Positions 1 through 8,595 of a stretch of DNA of 64,000 bases are shown one piece after another. The stretch covers positions 62,001 through 126,000 of the forward strand of contig CBFHKY010000001.1 in NCBI GenBank assembly GCA_965656525.1, read 5' to 3'. Under the pieces are notes generated by a model. The model was not told where the DNA came from and made no database searches. It worked only from the letters and a program-made list of their open reading frames with translations. Position 1 is the first letter of the stretch, and the number at the start of each line of letters is the position of its first letter. The position numbers and the translations under genes were made by a program. The stretch comes from Pseudomaricurvus sp965656525 (GTDB lineage: Bacteria; Pseudomonadota; Gammaproteobacteria; Pseudomonadales; Cellvibrionaceae).

Positions 1-143
1 GCAAGCCAGATGTGGATGAAAATGGTAATGAAAAATACCGTTTCTACTTAGGTGAGATTTACGGCCCTGGCTGGGATGCCTTTGTAAAACTGCTAGAAGA
101 CTGGCGCGAGACCGGTGAAGTGAAAGGTCTTGAATTTCACTGA
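1..143 (+). CDS. C-terminal end of a flavin-containing Baeyer-Villiger monooxygenase (partial)
   Basis: Only the last 46 or so codons are present; the reading frame begins at base 3 and ends at the TGA at 141-143. The visible residues (DENGNEKYRFYLGEIYGPGW, then DAFVKLLEDWRE) closely parallel the C-terminus of the complete BVMO at 8843-10708 (DENGNEKYRNFLGETYGLGW). This is therefore a second, diverged copy of the same enzyme family, cut by the window edge. Like the full copy it is followed within about 120 bp by a Rieske oxygenase gene. The family uses FAD, NADPH and O2 to insert oxygen next to a ketone. The substrate is unknown. Confidence 0.85.
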   Translation, partial: KPDVDENGNEKYRFYLGEIYGPGWDAFVKLLEDWRETGEVKGLEFH

Positions 144-150
144 GGCACAT

Positions 151-179
151 GCCCGCACCAAGCCTTATTGTGTGCGGGC
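151..179 (+). terminator. Hairpin after the partial BVMO gene
   Basis: GCCCGCAC at 151-158 pairs perfectly with GTGCGGGC at 172-179 across a 13-nt loop. It starts 7 nt after the BVMO stop codon. No strong T run follows, so it may be a weak terminator or an mRNA-stabilising hairpin. Confidence 0.45.
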
Positions 180-263
180 TGATATCACTTAACGATAAAA
201 ATAATGTCCACCACGTAGGTACGGTCTACACCGTGCTTATGGGTCCAAAAGTTGGAGAGTAAT

Positions 264-1649
264 ATGAGCGAATACGAAAAAATACCGGTAGAGCTGTTGG
301 ATGGTCCGTTAGTTTACCCCGCTGAGGCTTATATTTCGAAAGAATACGCTGAGGCTGAAGGCGATAAGCTGTGGTCAAAAGTGTGGCAAATCGCCGGGCG
401 CACAGAAGAAATTCCAGATATTGGAAGCTACATTACTTACGACATTGGCGCAGATTCAATTCTGATTGTTCGTGCGTCTGATAACAGTATTAAGGCGTAC
501 CATAACGTATGCCCACATCGTGGCCGCAAGTTAGTGGCGACACCCGCAGGTGCCAACCAAGCTGTGGGTAAAAAAGATCAAAATACGGCACAGTCGGGGT
601 TCTTCTGTAATTATCACGGTTGGACATTCAACCTTGAGGGTCAAGCGACTTACATTCACGATCAAAGCGACTGGAATGGTGCCTTAAATGACAGCAACAC
701 CTGTCTGACATCCGTTAACGTCGACACTTGGGGTGGGTGGATTTGGATCAACATGGAAGAGGGGTGTGAGCCACTGCGAGATTATCTTGAACCGGTGGCC
801 AGCTTACTAGACCCATTCCAGTTCGAAAACATGCGCTATCGTTTTCGTCAGTTTGGTATTTTTAACTGCAACTGGAAAGTGGCTTTAGAGGCTTTTCTCG
901 AACCCTATCACGTTGCTGCGACGCACCCGCAATTAAGCAAATATGGTGATTTCTATGCCTACAGTCGAGCGCTAGGCATACATGGCAATACCGGTTTTGA
1001 TACGCGCAGTGGTGAAGATGCGTCATCTTCAGACAATAGCGTACACCGTGCCGCTAAAGGTCAAGATCCACGAATCTCGACGGCCGAAATGCAATTGGAG
1101 TATTGGGAAACTATTGGTGCCAGTACCAGTGAAACCTTGGTCAAAACAGCACAACGTTTGGTGGATGAGCTGCCCGAAGGTACCCCAGCTTCTGAAGTGC
1201 ATCACCACTGGTTAGAATCGGCTAAGCGGGAAGATGCCGAACGCGGTGTTCAGTGGCCCGACATCAGTGAAAAACAAATGGCGGATGCAGGTTTGGCGTT
1301 AAGTATCTTCCCTAACTTCAACATTATTCCGGGGCCAACTTTTGGCTTATATTACCGGGTTAGACCCTATGGAAATGACCCGGATCAATGCATTTACGAA
1401 GCCATCGCGCTTGATTTATTTCCTGAGGGGGAAGAGCCAGCCACTGAATGGATTTATGCCGAGCAAGATCCAGAGCAATGGCCTTATGTTATCGCGCAGG
1501 ATATTTCCAATATGGTAGAAGTTCAAAAAGGGCTGAAATCACGAGGTTTCCGCGGTAATTTGCCAAACCCGCATCAAGAGAAGAAAGTGACCAATTTGCA
1601 CCGCATATTAGCATCTTACATGGGGGCTGGAGCCCCGAAACCTTTCTAA
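264..1649 (+). CDS. Rieske [2Fe-2S] ring-hydroxylating/monooxygenase alpha subunit (copy 1)
   Basis: Oxygenase component of a Rieske non-haem iron oxygenase, cytoplasmic. The Rieske cluster ligands are C83-P-H85 and C115-x-x-H118. The 29 residues between the two ligand pairs are unusually many; 23 are found in the two paralogues in this window. The mononuclear iron site is visible as NWKVALEAF followed by YHVAATH (about H216 and H221). The open frame extends to a TTG at 252, but the ATG at 264 is preferred because GGAG sits at 254-257 with normal spacing. It follows a BVMO gene, as the paralogue at 10820 does. No ferredoxin or reductase partner is nearby. The substrate cannot be told from sequence. 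Confidence 0.9.
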   Translation: MSEYEKIPVELLDGPLVYPAEAYISKEYAEAEGDKLWSKVWQIAGRTEEIPDIGSYITYDIGADSILIVRASDNSIKAYHNVCPHRGRKLVATPAGANQAVGKKDQNTAQSGFFCNYHGWTFNLEGQATYIHDQSDWNGALNDSNTCLTSVNVDTWGGWIWINMEEGCEPLRDYLEPVASLLDPFQFENMRYRFRQFGIFNCNWKVALEAFLEPYHVAATHPQLSKYGDFYAYSRALGIHGNTGFDTRSGEDASSSDNSVHRAAKGQDPRISTAEMQLEYWETIGASTSETLVKTAQRLVDELPEGTPASEVHHHWLESAKREDAERGVQWPDISEKQMADAGLALSIFPNFNIIPGPTFGLYYRVRPYGNDPDQCIYEAIALDLFPEGEEPATEWIYAEQDPEQWPYVIAQDISNMVEVQKGLKSRGFRGNLPNPHQEKKVTNLHRILASYMGAGAPKPF

Positions 1650-1671
1650 AGTTATCGTGTAGAGTAATTTC

Positions 1672-1706
1672 CACGAATAAGGGCAGCTTGGCTGCCTTTA
1701 TTCGTG
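1672..1706 (+). terminator. Long hairpin, probable terminator of Rieske gene 1
   Basis: CACGAATAAGGGCAGC (1672-1687) pairs with GCTGCCTTTATTCGTG with one mismatch, giving a 16-bp stem with a very short loop. It begins 22 nt after the stop codon. No pronounced T run follows on the plus strand. Confidence 0.6.
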
Positions 1707-1875
1707 AGTTATCTGCATTTTGGTTGCGTAAGCTCGAACAATTTAACTTTTCTTATTACTTTATTCTCGGTGTGACATTTTATTCGATGGAATCGGCCAT
1801 GCTATGATGAAGCTTCTGATAATTAGCTCATCGATCACAAGGTCGATAGAGAATGATGTTCAAAGGGGATAAAGG

Positions 1876-2385
1876 ATGGACGAATTAGAGTTTCTGAAGG
1901 CGGAATGTGCAATCCGTCAACTGCATGCCAAATTTGTTGATGCTGTCTGGCGCAAAGACGGCGAAGCCTATGGCAATACCTTTACCGAAGATGGTGAATG
2001 GAAGTTGGCCGCCAAACATATGCGGGGCCGTGAAGAAATTCAAAGTACCTTTAGTCTATTGATGGGTTATACCGCCAAAGTTCAAATGATACTTGGCCCA
2101 TCCATGTTAGAAGTGAATGGTGACGAAGCCACTAGCCGCACTAACTGTACTGAATTGACTAAGCTGCCAGATGGAAACTCCTCGATGGCAATCGGAATCT
2201 ACTACGATCGTTATGTAAAGCGAGATGGGCAGTGGCTCTTCAGTTGGCGTCACTTTGGTTTGCACTACCGTGGGCCAATGGACTTCTCAGAAGAACTGGT
2301 CACAGAATCACCTGATTTTGGTCCGTTCCCTGGTATGCCAGAATGGGATGAACCAACCGTGACGCGTATGAAGCCTGCGAGTTAA
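1876..2385 (+). CDS. SnoaL/NTF2-like small protein, 169 aa
   Basis: The length and pattern fit the NTF2-like (SnoaL) alpha+beta barrel family: an N-terminal helix region (IRQLHAKFVDAVWRKDGEAY), then TFTEDGEWKL, an MRGREEIQ turn and a C-terminal RYVKRDGQWLFSWRHF strand. Members include isomerases, dehydratases and the small beta subunits of aromatic dioxygenases. No residue pattern here decides among these. The start is well supported by AAAGGGGATAAAGG just upstream of the ATG. It stands between two terminator-like hairpins, so it is probably transcribed alone. Its position after a Rieske gene makes a role in the same catabolic pathway plausible; a beta subunit is possible but the other two Rieske genes have no such neighbour. 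Confidence 0.8.
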   Translation: MDELEFLKAECAIRQLHAKFVDAVWRKDGEAYGNTFTEDGEWKLAAKHMRGREEIQSTFSLLMGYTAKVQMILGPSMLEVNGDEATSRTNCTELTKLPDGNSSMAIGIYYDRYVKRDGQWLFSWRHFGLHYRGPMDFSEELVTESPDFGPFPGMPEWDEPTVTRMKPAS

Positions 2386-2410
2386 GTCAACAACAGCAAC
2401 TCTTGATTTC

Positions 2411-2453
2411 AAGTCGAAAAAAAGCCAACTTATTGTTGGCTTTTTTTCGACTT
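2411..2453. terminator. Bidirectional intrinsic terminator
   Basis: A perfect 19-bp inverted repeat (AAGTCGAAAAAAAGCCAAC and its complement, loop TTATT) contains an A run on one side and a T run on the other. It lies between the convergent NTF2-like gene and the CMD-family gene and can stop transcription from both sides. Confidence 0.9.
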
Positions 2454-2463
2454 TAGTTTGTGT

Positions 2464-3045
2464 TTACTGCACGGGGTAGAGCGTGTTTAAAAACATAGCC
2501 CAGAAAGCCCAAAAACCAATCACAGATGTCATTTCTACCACACCGGTTTCACCGTAACGAGTAGTAGCTTGCGTAAATAGTTCATCCGACACGGTATTGT
2601 TAATCACAGCGTACGAGAAACGAATAACGAGCTGCTGTTCAGTATCGAACAGGGTTAAGTCCGCATTATGCCTCCACTGCCAAAGCGCATCCAATTGCTC
2701 GTTGCTCATGCCCTGCGCCAATGCGATGTTTTTACGGCTGTTAAACCCGTAGTCGCACCGCTGGCACACGTTAACGGCTAAAATCGCCAATTCTCGTAAA
2801 TCAGCACGCTGGCTCCAGGGCAGTTCCAGTGCAAGTGTTCGGCTGAGACAGGATAATTGCAGCGCCAATTTTGGGCTCTTGGCGGCAATGGCCATACCAG
2901 TGTGCGAATCATCAAAACTTGGGGCGGTTTGATTCGGAAAAAGTGAATCAAACAACTGTTGCAACTCTTGATGCTCTAAAGCATTACTGTAATCTGGCGA
3001 ATCAACCATCGAAAATATTGGACGAACTCTGCTTTTTTGCATCAT
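2464..3045 (-). CDS. Carboxymuconolactone decarboxylase (AhpD-like) family protein, 193 aa
   Basis: The all-helical CMD/AhpD fold is recognisable from the ELAILAVNVCQRC segment and the following GMSNEQLDALWQWR helix. The CxxC pair (CQRC) is kept, but the histidine that normally follows in CxxCxxxH of AhpD-type peroxidase/reductase proteins is a phenylalanine here (CQRCDYGF). Redox activity of the AhpD type is therefore doubtful. It lies 26 bp downstream of the short-chain dehydrogenase gene at 3072-3860 on the same strand and is probably co-transcribed with it. The exact role is unknown; such proteins are frequent in degradation clusters. Confidence 0.75.
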   Translation of the reverse strand: MMQKSRVRPIFSMVDSPDYSNALEHQELQQLFDSLFPNQTAPSFDDSHTGMAIAAKSPKLALQLSCLSRTLALELPWSQRADLRELAILAVNVCQRCDYGFNSRKNIALAQGMSNEQLDALWQWRHNADLTLFDTEQQLVIRFSYAVINNTVSDELFTQATTRYGETGVVEMTSVIGFWAFWAMFLNTLYPVQ

Positions 3046-3071
3046 TTATATCCTCATTTACCCGCACAACG

Positions 3072-3860
3072 TTAGCCAAGCACATTGGCGTTAAAGCCTA
3101 AGTTCATCAAACCGCACACGGGGTAATTTTGGCCGGAGATGAATTTTCCATCATCCGATGCCAATAAAGTTACGAGCTTGGCGATGTCGTCTGGCTCAGC
3201 AAAGTGGCCAAACCCAGTGGCATTACCTAGTGTTTGGTAGGCTAGGCTCTTTTTCATTTTTGGGGCGATGTTACGGCCTGCATCGCTGGTTGTTGGGCCG
3301 GGCGACACACAATTTACGCGAACGCCAAGGGTGATGGTTTCTTTCGCTAGCGCACTGCTAAACGCAATAACTGCACCTTTTGATGCGGAATAATCCACTT
3401 GGCCTGCGATGCCGTTGATGCCAGCAACAGAGGCAATGTTAACAATAGAGCCTTGTTTGCGTTCCAGCATGTGATTGATCACGCCGCGACAAAAATACAT
3501 AACGCCTTTCAAATTGGTGTTCAGTACGTGATCCCAAGTGTCTTCTTCTGACTCACAAAATAGGCTCATTTTGCCCCGTGCGCTGCCGCCGGCATTGTTC
3601 ACTAAAATATCAATGTGGCCGAACAGGTTTAGTGTTTCGACGATGGTGTTTTTGACCGACGCAAAATTCGTTACGTTGGTTTGTATGGCCTTTGCACTGC
3701 CACCGGCCGCTTGGATTTCGGTGGCAACCGTTTCGGCTACATCCAACGTGGTGGATGCAATAATCACGTGAGCGCCTGCTTCTGCCAGTCGATGTGATAT
3801 CGCGCGGCCAATACCACGTGACCCGCCAGTGACAATCGCAACTTTATCTGTGAGTTGCAT
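3072..3860 (-). CDS. Short-chain dehydrogenase/reductase (SDR), 262 aa
   Basis: Classical NAD(P)-dependent SDR. The cofactor motif TGGSRGIG is near residue 12, NNAGG near residue 90, a catalytic Ser (SVAG region) and YSASK are in the middle, and a PGP segment follows. Length is typical. It probably oxidises or reduces an alcohol or ketone intermediate of the surrounding pathway. It is the first gene of a two-gene minus-strand unit with the CMD-family gene. The start ATG is preceded by TAATAGAAGGTAATGTT, which contains an AAGG ribosome-binding site. Confidence 0.88.
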   Translation of the reverse strand: MQLTDKVAIVTGGSRGIGRAISHRLAEAGAHVIIASTTLDVAETVATEIQAAGGSAKAIQTNVTNFASVKNTIVETLNLFGHIDILVNNAGGSARGKMSLFCESEEDTWDHVLNTNLKGVMYFCRGVINHMLERKQGSIVNIASVAGINGIAGQVDYSASKGAVIAFSSALAKETITLGVRVNCVSPGPTTSDAGRNIAPKMKKSLAYQTLGNATGFGHFAEPDDIAKLVTLLASDDGKFISGQNYPVCGLMNLGFNANVLG

Positions 3861-4189
3861 AACATTACCTTCTATTAAATGAGTGGTACTTTACGCCATG
3901 ACGCTTGAATCAATGGTGTGCTAGAGGAATACAAAAACTAAATGGAATCGTGATACCACGTGGAATATTTATCATGCTTGGGGGGATCTATGGCAGTCTT
4001 GGTCAACGGGTACTTGAATCACCGCGGCTTAGCAGACGCTAAATAGCATAGGTGATGCCTTCTTCGCGTTCCACATACTCACTACACCCGCACACGCGGA
4101 TAAAGTGAGCACGCATGATTTTCATTCTATTTGATGGCTCCCTCCGGTAGCCGGAGCACATTGACTGAGAGTTCGGCCTAGCTCTGAGG
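3861..4189. other. 329-bp intergenic region between SDR and UGSC-partner genes
   Basis: No known gene is recognised. The region holds the promoter of the SDR gene and the 3' end of the UGSC transcript. A possible 28-codon minus-strand reading frame (4039-4125) is listed separately. Confidence 0.6.
4039..4125 (-). CDS. Possible small ORF, 28 codons, downstream of the UGSC operon
   Basis: The frame reads MKIMRAHFIRVCGCSEYVER and continues for eight more residues to a TAG. It includes a VCGC pair. GGAGGG lies about 14 nt upstream of the ATG, farther than ideal. It is on the same strand as and 64 nt after the 378-aa partner gene. It could be a small protein of that operon or a chance frame. Nothing else supports it. 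Confidence 0.2.
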   Translation of the reverse strand: MKIMRAHFIRVCGCSEYVEREEGITYAI

Positions 4190-5326
4190 TTATTGAGTTG
4201 GCCCAGGCACCATGCCACGAGTCTGTGTTAAACAAGACCCAAAACTGTGAAAGCCTGTTGCGTGCAAACCACCTGTGCCCCCGCAGCAAATCACCAGTAC
4301 ATCTTTAGGCTCTACCGACACAAAAACGCGACCGTTTATGACGCGATTTTGAGCTTCCAACTGTTCCCGGTGTTTGCGGGTTAAGTGATTCGCGTCGATA
4401 GTGGCGTGCTTCCAGATCATTTCTTGTACGTCTTCAAGCGCGGGTATTTCTTTGGCAATAATTTCGGCCCAAATAGGGTTTATCGCTACCATCATTTCGG
4501 CATATGGCATCGAGGGGGAAAACCCATTCGCACCAGGGTAGGCCAGTGATTTCCCGATCATTTCCAAAAACTCGTGAGCTTTAGAAGATGTTGTATCAAG
4601 GATATTTTGTGTGCCCATTGTACCGTAAACAGATACCGCATCTCCGCTGACACCACGACGTTCCGCAAAGGGCGCCCAAGGGGAACGTTCTTCCCACTCA
4701 CCAAAAACAATACCAGCGACACGCCCTGGCGACCCGAACGTCGTTTGGCACGTGACACCGACTTTTTGGCCTGAAACGTTGCGCACAATTAAGCGTATGG
4801 CACGGCCCATCGCAACCGAAAAAGATTCCGCACCGCCCAAGCAGCCGTGCTTATATGGAATGTTTAAACGGTTGCGTACGTCACCGTTCACTAGGGTTAG
4901 TGGTATCACTGGGGCGGTTGTCGCGTTCAGCCCAAACAATTCAAAGTTTGGGTCGGCCATAGCTTCTAGAGCGGCAATTAATAGCGGCAGGGCTTCAGCC
5001 GGAGCACCCGCCATAACGGCATTGATGGCGATTTTTTCTACGGTGCAATCCCCTTCGCTAGGGGGTAATTTACAAATGATTTCGTCGGCGTAGCGGTTAT
5101 TTGCCCCCAGAAAAGCGCGGACACGAGCTTCCGTTGGAGGGATCAGTGGTAGACCATCCCCCCAGCCTTGTTTCATGGCGTATTGGGTGAAGGCCATAAC
5201 ATCATCGATTTCTGTTTCGTGTTGCTCGCTAGACAACCAATCTAATTCGCAACCCGCTTCACCACAGTCACGTAGGTTTACCTCTTTATTGGTGGTGTTT
5301 TGTGTGAGTTCAATCGTGCGGTTCAT
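4190..5326 (-). CDS. Conserved protein of unknown function coupled to a UGSC-family protein, 378 aa
   Basis: The sequence carries a strongly patterned GWGDGLPLIPPTEARVRAF block near residue 54, then VEKIAINAVMAGAPAEALPL, an NGDVRNRLNI segment and GSPGRVAGIVFGEWEERSPW. I know this pattern only as a conserved hypothetical that accompanies UGSC proteins, sometimes in fused form. Cysteines occur in a C-terminal VICCGGTGGLHATGFHSFGS segment that could be a redox or substrate site. Its ATG overlaps the stop of the UGSC gene (TAATG), so the two are translationally coupled and probably form one enzyme. The reaction is unknown. Confidence 0.6.
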   Translation of the reverse strand: MNRTIELTQNTTNKEVNLRDCGEAGCELDWLSSEQHETEIDDVMAFTQYAMKQGWGDGLPLIPPTEARVRAFLGANNRYADEIICKLPPSEGDCTVEKIAINAVMAGAPAEALPLLIAALEAMADPNFELFGLNATTAPVIPLTLVNGDVRNRLNIPYKHGCLGGAESFSVAMGRAIRLIVRNVSGQKVGVTCQTTFGSPGRVAGIVFGEWEERSPWAPFAERRGVSGDAVSVYGTMGTQNILDTTSSKAHEFLEMIGKSLAYPGANGFSPSMPYAEMMVAINPIWAEIIAKEIPALEDVQEMIWKHATIDANHLTRKHREQLEAQNRVINGRVFVSVEPKDVLVICCGGTGGLHATGFHSFGSCLTQTRGMVPGPTQ

Positions 5327-5889
5327 TAGGCTGTCACCTCTACAGTTTGAGTGGTTGCACCCATAGTTTGCAAAACGGATTCGTAATAAGCGTGGCCAAC
5401 GGGCTCCACCTCATTTCGTTCTTTTTCATTTAACGGGTAGGGGAGGATATGAATTCGAAGCCCCGAACGCCCGCCCGCTGCAGCAAGCTGATGGCCAAGT
5501 TCTTTAAACGCCTCGGTGCAGATGGCTGTAGTGGGTAAGCCTTTTTGGGCTGCCGTTAATGCATCGCGAATCGTCCATCCGGTGCATGAGCCGCAGTTAC
5601 CTAGGCCCACGACGGCAACATCAATGTTGTCTAAAAAAGCATCCAGCGCGGCAGTCATTTTTTCACCTTCAGCGCCGGTTCGACCTTGATGTGATCGCCA
5701 AAAAATAACTTCGGCACCCGCCGCGCGAAATTTATCCGCCCATACCTCAGCGACCCAATCCCAGGCACGCCAGATTTCATCCAAGCGGATACCAATGACT
5801 TTATTTGCTAGCGGACCCGCATCAGGTCCTGGTGATGTTATGTCGTCAGAACGAACGGCTGTGGGATTTAGAATGTTGCCTGTAGCCAT
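5326..5889 (-). CDS. UGSC-family protein, cysteine form (CGSC), 187 aa
   Basis: The motif GLGNCGSCTGWT near residue 97 matches the UGSC family, in which the first position is selenocysteine in some marine bacteria and cysteine in others. Here the codon is TGC, read directly from the minus strand, so this is the cysteine homologue. It looks like a redox-active CxxC-type site, but the reaction is not known. The gene is the first of a two-gene unit with the 378-aa protein and is divergent from an IclR regulator (6028) across 138 bp, which suggests local control by that regulator. Confidence 0.65.
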   Translation of the reverse strand: MATGNILNPTAVRSDDITSPGPDAGPLANKVIGIRLDEIWRAWDWVAEVWADKFRAAGAEVIFWRSHQGRTGAEGEKMTAALDAFLDNIDVAVVGLGNCGSCTGWTIRDALTAAQKGLPTTAICTEAFKELGHQLAAAGGRSGLRIHILPYPLNEKERNEVEPVGHAYYESVLQTMGATTQTVEVTA

Positions 5890-5912
5890 GTAAATCTCCC
5901 GTGCTCAATTGA

Positions 5913-5947
5913 GTCACTTGTTATCTTTATTATTGGGTGTCACTTGT
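5913..5947. promoter_or_regulatory. Direct repeat in the UGSC/IclR divergent promoter
   Basis: GTCACTTGT occurs at 5913-5921 and again at 5939-5947, 26 bp apart, in the space between divergent genes. It may be a regulator binding region, with the IclR protein at 6028 as the obvious candidate. This rests on position and repetition only. Confidence 0.3.
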
Positions 5948-6027
5948 AACTGCCTTTATTGATGTCCAGTATTAGAGACTTCAATGCTTTTATATTTGTA
6001 CGTTATTGATTCTATGGGGTCGGTTTT

Positions 6028-6783
6028 ATGCAGGTCAAACAAATCACAAACCTGTTCGCACTGATGAACCGGTTTGTCATCGAGCGGCGACCTTTGACGG
6101 TGAAAGAGATCGTCGAGCTAGAGGGGTGGCCGCGATCCAGCGCATTCAATATCGTGTCTACGTTGGTAGATTGTGGCTATCTGTACCAACCAAAAGCCAG
6201 AGCGGGTTATTACCCATCATCGAAGTGGATGGAATTGGCGCGTGAGCTATCTTCCGTTCAGCCATTTCCAGCCTCGGTGCACCAACTGTTAGAGCAATTA
6301 AAATCACTTACCGGAGAAACTGTATTCTTAGGGGCCGCCGAGGGGACCAGCGTGGTGTTCCTAGATGTGGCGGAATCCTCTGCCGATATTCGCTATATCG
6401 CCAATGTGGGTCAACGGTTGCCTATACACATCACGGCGGCTGGGTGCGCGATTTTGTCTCAATATGAATCGGCAGAGCGGCAATCCGTCTTAAACAGGGT
6501 TCGGTTTGACGCCTCTGGGCTTGATTCAGGGCTTTCGAGTGCTCACGCCATTGAGCTGACTATTCAAAAAGCCTTAAAGAAAGGTTGGTTTGTGAATAGA
6601 GGAAACTATGTAGCAGGTGTTGCAGGCATTGCCGTACCGTTTCCTTTTGGTGGAAGACAATGTGCCATTGCTTTGGGGGCGCCTCTCTCGCGTGTCGAAA
6701 AGCGAACGGACGAGTTGGGTCAGATAATCGGCCAGAAGGTGCAGGAATATTTTGAGCAGTACGCAGATGCGGATCATTCTTAA
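6028..6783 (+). CDS. IclR-family transcriptional regulator, 251 aa
   Basis: An N-terminal winged helix-turn-helix (about residues 1-65, including LTVKEIVELEGWPRSSAFNI) is followed by the IclR effector-binding domain (SLTGETVFLGAAEGTSVVF, later AAGCAILSQY and VAGVAGIAVPF). Length is typical of the family, which senses small metabolites, often aromatic or organic acids. It is divergent from the UGSC operon and 66 bp upstream of a second IclR gene in the same direction. Confidence 0.9.
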   Translation: MQVKQITNLFALMNRFVIERRPLTVKEIVELEGWPRSSAFNIVSTLVDCGYLYQPKARAGYYPSSKWMELARELSSVQPFPASVHQLLEQLKSLTGETVFLGAAEGTSVVFLDVAESSADIRYIANVGQRLPIHITAAGCAILSQYESAERQSVLNRVRFDASGLDSGLSSAHAIELTIQKALKKGWFVNRGNYVAGVAGIAVPFPFGGRQCAIALGAPLSRVEKRTDELGQIIGQKVQEYFEQYADADHS

Positions 6784-6849
6784 GCTGCTCAAGATAATAT
6801 TATTGTCGTTCATAAGACGTGTTATTAATTTTTTGGATCGCTGAGTGCT

Positions 6850-7599
6850 ATGTCAAACTCTGGAACTGTTAAACAAGTTAAATCGGCCATTCGTACCATG
6901 GAGCTGTTCACCATATTTGCCGATGCTAAAAAACCCCTGCCTTTGGGAGAGATATCGGTGCGTATGAACGCGCCCAAAAGCAGTACTTATGAATTAATCC
7001 AAACCCTAGCAAGTTTGGGTTTTTTATTGGTGTTGGATGGTGGTAAAAATTATTACCCATCTCGCAAGCTATGGACTCTCAGCGAACAGATCGTGCAGTT
7101 CAGTCCCATCAAAGAAAAAATGCAACGCTTGCTCAAGGCTCTGCGTGATGAAACGGGTGAAACGGTAGTAGTTGCCCGATTGCAAGGTACTCAAGTTCAT
7201 TACTCTGATGTATTTGATGGGCTGCGCAGCGTCCGGTACACCGCTAATGAGGGCGACCTCAAAGATGTGCACACCAATGCACTCGGTAAAGCTTTAGTGG
7301 CCTGCCTTGATCTGCCCGATCAAAATCAATTCTTATCCCGATTAACGTTAACGCGCTTTAATGAAAATACCATCACCACTCAAAAAGAGTTGCGAGACAC
7401 GCTCATCGAGCAGGCTGAGCAGGGGGTGTTTTTATCCGTAAGAGAAGACGATGAAGATGTCATAGGCATGGCATGCTCGCTCAAAATACACGGCCACTTA
7501 TTAGCCGTAGGCATTTTTGGCCCAGATTCGCGGGTGCAAAAACGGTTTTCTCAATACACCCAAGCGCTCAAGCTGTGCATCAAAGACATGAAAGCGTGA
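6850..7599 (+). CDS. IclR-family transcriptional regulator, 249 aa
   Basis: Same architecture as its upstream neighbour: a winged HTH in residues 1-65 (LGEISVRMNAPKSSTYELIQ) and an effector domain (RDETGETVVVARLQGTQVHY, then TNALGKALVAC). Two IclR genes in tandem are unusual and suggest that two inducers or two target operons are handled here. The SDR/BVMO/Rieske genes downstream are candidate targets. Confidence 0.9.
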   Translation: MSNSGTVKQVKSAIRTMELFTIFADAKKPLPLGEISVRMNAPKSSTYELIQTLASLGFLLVLDGGKNYYPSRKLWTLSEQIVQFSPIKEKMQRLLKALRDETGETVVVARLQGTQVHYSDVFDGLRSVRYTANEGDLKDVHTNALGKALVACLDLPDQNQFLSRLTLTRFNENTITTQKELRDTLIEQAEQGVFLSVREDDEDVIGMACSLKIHGHLLAVGIFGPDSRVQKRFSQYTQALKLCIKDMKA

Positions 7600-7729
7600 A
7601 CGGTATGGCGAAAGCATGAGGCTAAGTGCATTACAGCTCATAAGTCATGGTCAGTTGTAAGCCCATTGCAACGAAAAGTTGAACCCTTGAAGTTTTTACA
7701 GCACCATGAACTGCAAGAGCATATTGTAA

Positions 7730-7743
7730 TTTGCATATGCAAA
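7730..7743. promoter_or_regulatory. Perfect 14-bp palindrome upstream of SDR, candidate operator
   Basis: TTTGCATATGCAAA is fully self-complementary and lies 97 bp before the start of the SDR gene, right after the two IclR genes. A related element (TGCATATA-8 nt-TATATGCA at 18918-18941) lies beside a third IclR gene. It may be an IclR-type operator. Confidence 0.35.
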
Positions 7744-7839
7744 CTATGGTCATTAGGTTTTGAGACTCGATGCTCTTTTTGTGAAGCCTCAAAAACAAAA
7801 GTACGTGTAAATCTAAGCAAAACTTTAAAAGGATTATCA

Positions 7840-8595
7840 ATGAATCATTCATCTGTAAAAGTTGCGGTAGTAACGGGCGGGGCAGCGGGTATTGGTGCTG
7901 CAGTTTCTAAACATTTGGCGAAAGACGGTTGTGATATTGCCATTTGGGATATGAATATCGATGCTGCACAGCCCATCGTCGACGAGATTGAAAGTATGGG
8001 CCGCAGGGCGATCGTGTATAAGGTTGATGTGTCTGATCAAAAAGAGGTCCTGAACGCAGTGGCTAGCGTACACGGGCAGATGGGGCCTATTTCGATTTTA
8101 GTCAACAACGCGGCAATCTCGCCGGAGAAGCCCTTTCTGGAGATTACAGAGCAAGATTGGGATATTACATTTAATATCAACGCTAAAGGCCCGTTCTTCT
8201 GCTCACAGGCCATATTGCCGGACATGATTGACGCAAAATGGGGGCGTATTGTGAATATCTCTTCATCCAGTGCCTTGTCAGGGGCGCCGAAAATGGTGCA
8301 TTACGCGGCATCCAAAGGTAGCGTGATAGCCTTTACAAAATCCTTGGCTCGGGAATTTGCACCCTTTGGTGTAACAGTCAATAACGTTCCCCCCAGTACC
8401 GTTTATACAGCGGGTTTACAGTCTGTGGAGGAGCGTTTAGGTGGCATCGAGGACTATGTTAAGAAAGAAATTCCTGTTAACAGGGTAGGCCAGCCAGAAG
8501 ATATTGCCAACGCCGTGGCGTTTTTGTGTTCGGAAGCTTCCAGCTACATTACTGGTATTACATTAAATGTTAATGGCGGAAGATACCTTCAATAA
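7840..8595 (+). CDS. Short-chain dehydrogenase/reductase (SDR), 251 aa
   Basis: A classical SDR with TGGAAGIG near residue 13, VNNAA near 88, the catalytic Ser in ISSSSALSG, and YAASK. It ends in GITLNVNGGRYLQ, as FabG-like SDRs do. The open frame runs back to 7666, but the ATG at 7840 is chosen because family alignment begins there and AAAAGGATTATCA precedes it. It probably acts on a hydroxyl or keto intermediate of the adjacent BVMO pathway. Confidence 0.88.
   Translation: MNHSSVKVAVVTGGAAGIGAAVSKHLAKDGCDIAIWDMNIDAAQPIVDEIESMGRRAIVYKVDVSDQKEVLNAVASVHGQMGPISILVNNAAISPEKPFLEITEQDWDITFNINAKGPFFCSQAILPDMIDAKWGRIVNISSSSALSGAPKMVHYAASKGSVIAFTKSLAREFAPFGVTVNNVPPSTVYTAGLQSVEERLGGIEDYVKKEIPVNRVGQPEDIANAVAFLCSEASSYITGITLNVNGGRYLQ

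Noticed and set aside
5583..5610. Possible selenocysteine (TGA) codon in the UGSC protein
   Set aside because: The codon is TGC on the minus strand, so this is the cysteine form and needs no SECIS element.
7666..7839. N-terminal extension of the SDR gene to 7666
   Set aside because: The added 58 residues match no SDR; the ATG at 7840 has a ribosome-binding site and the family start.
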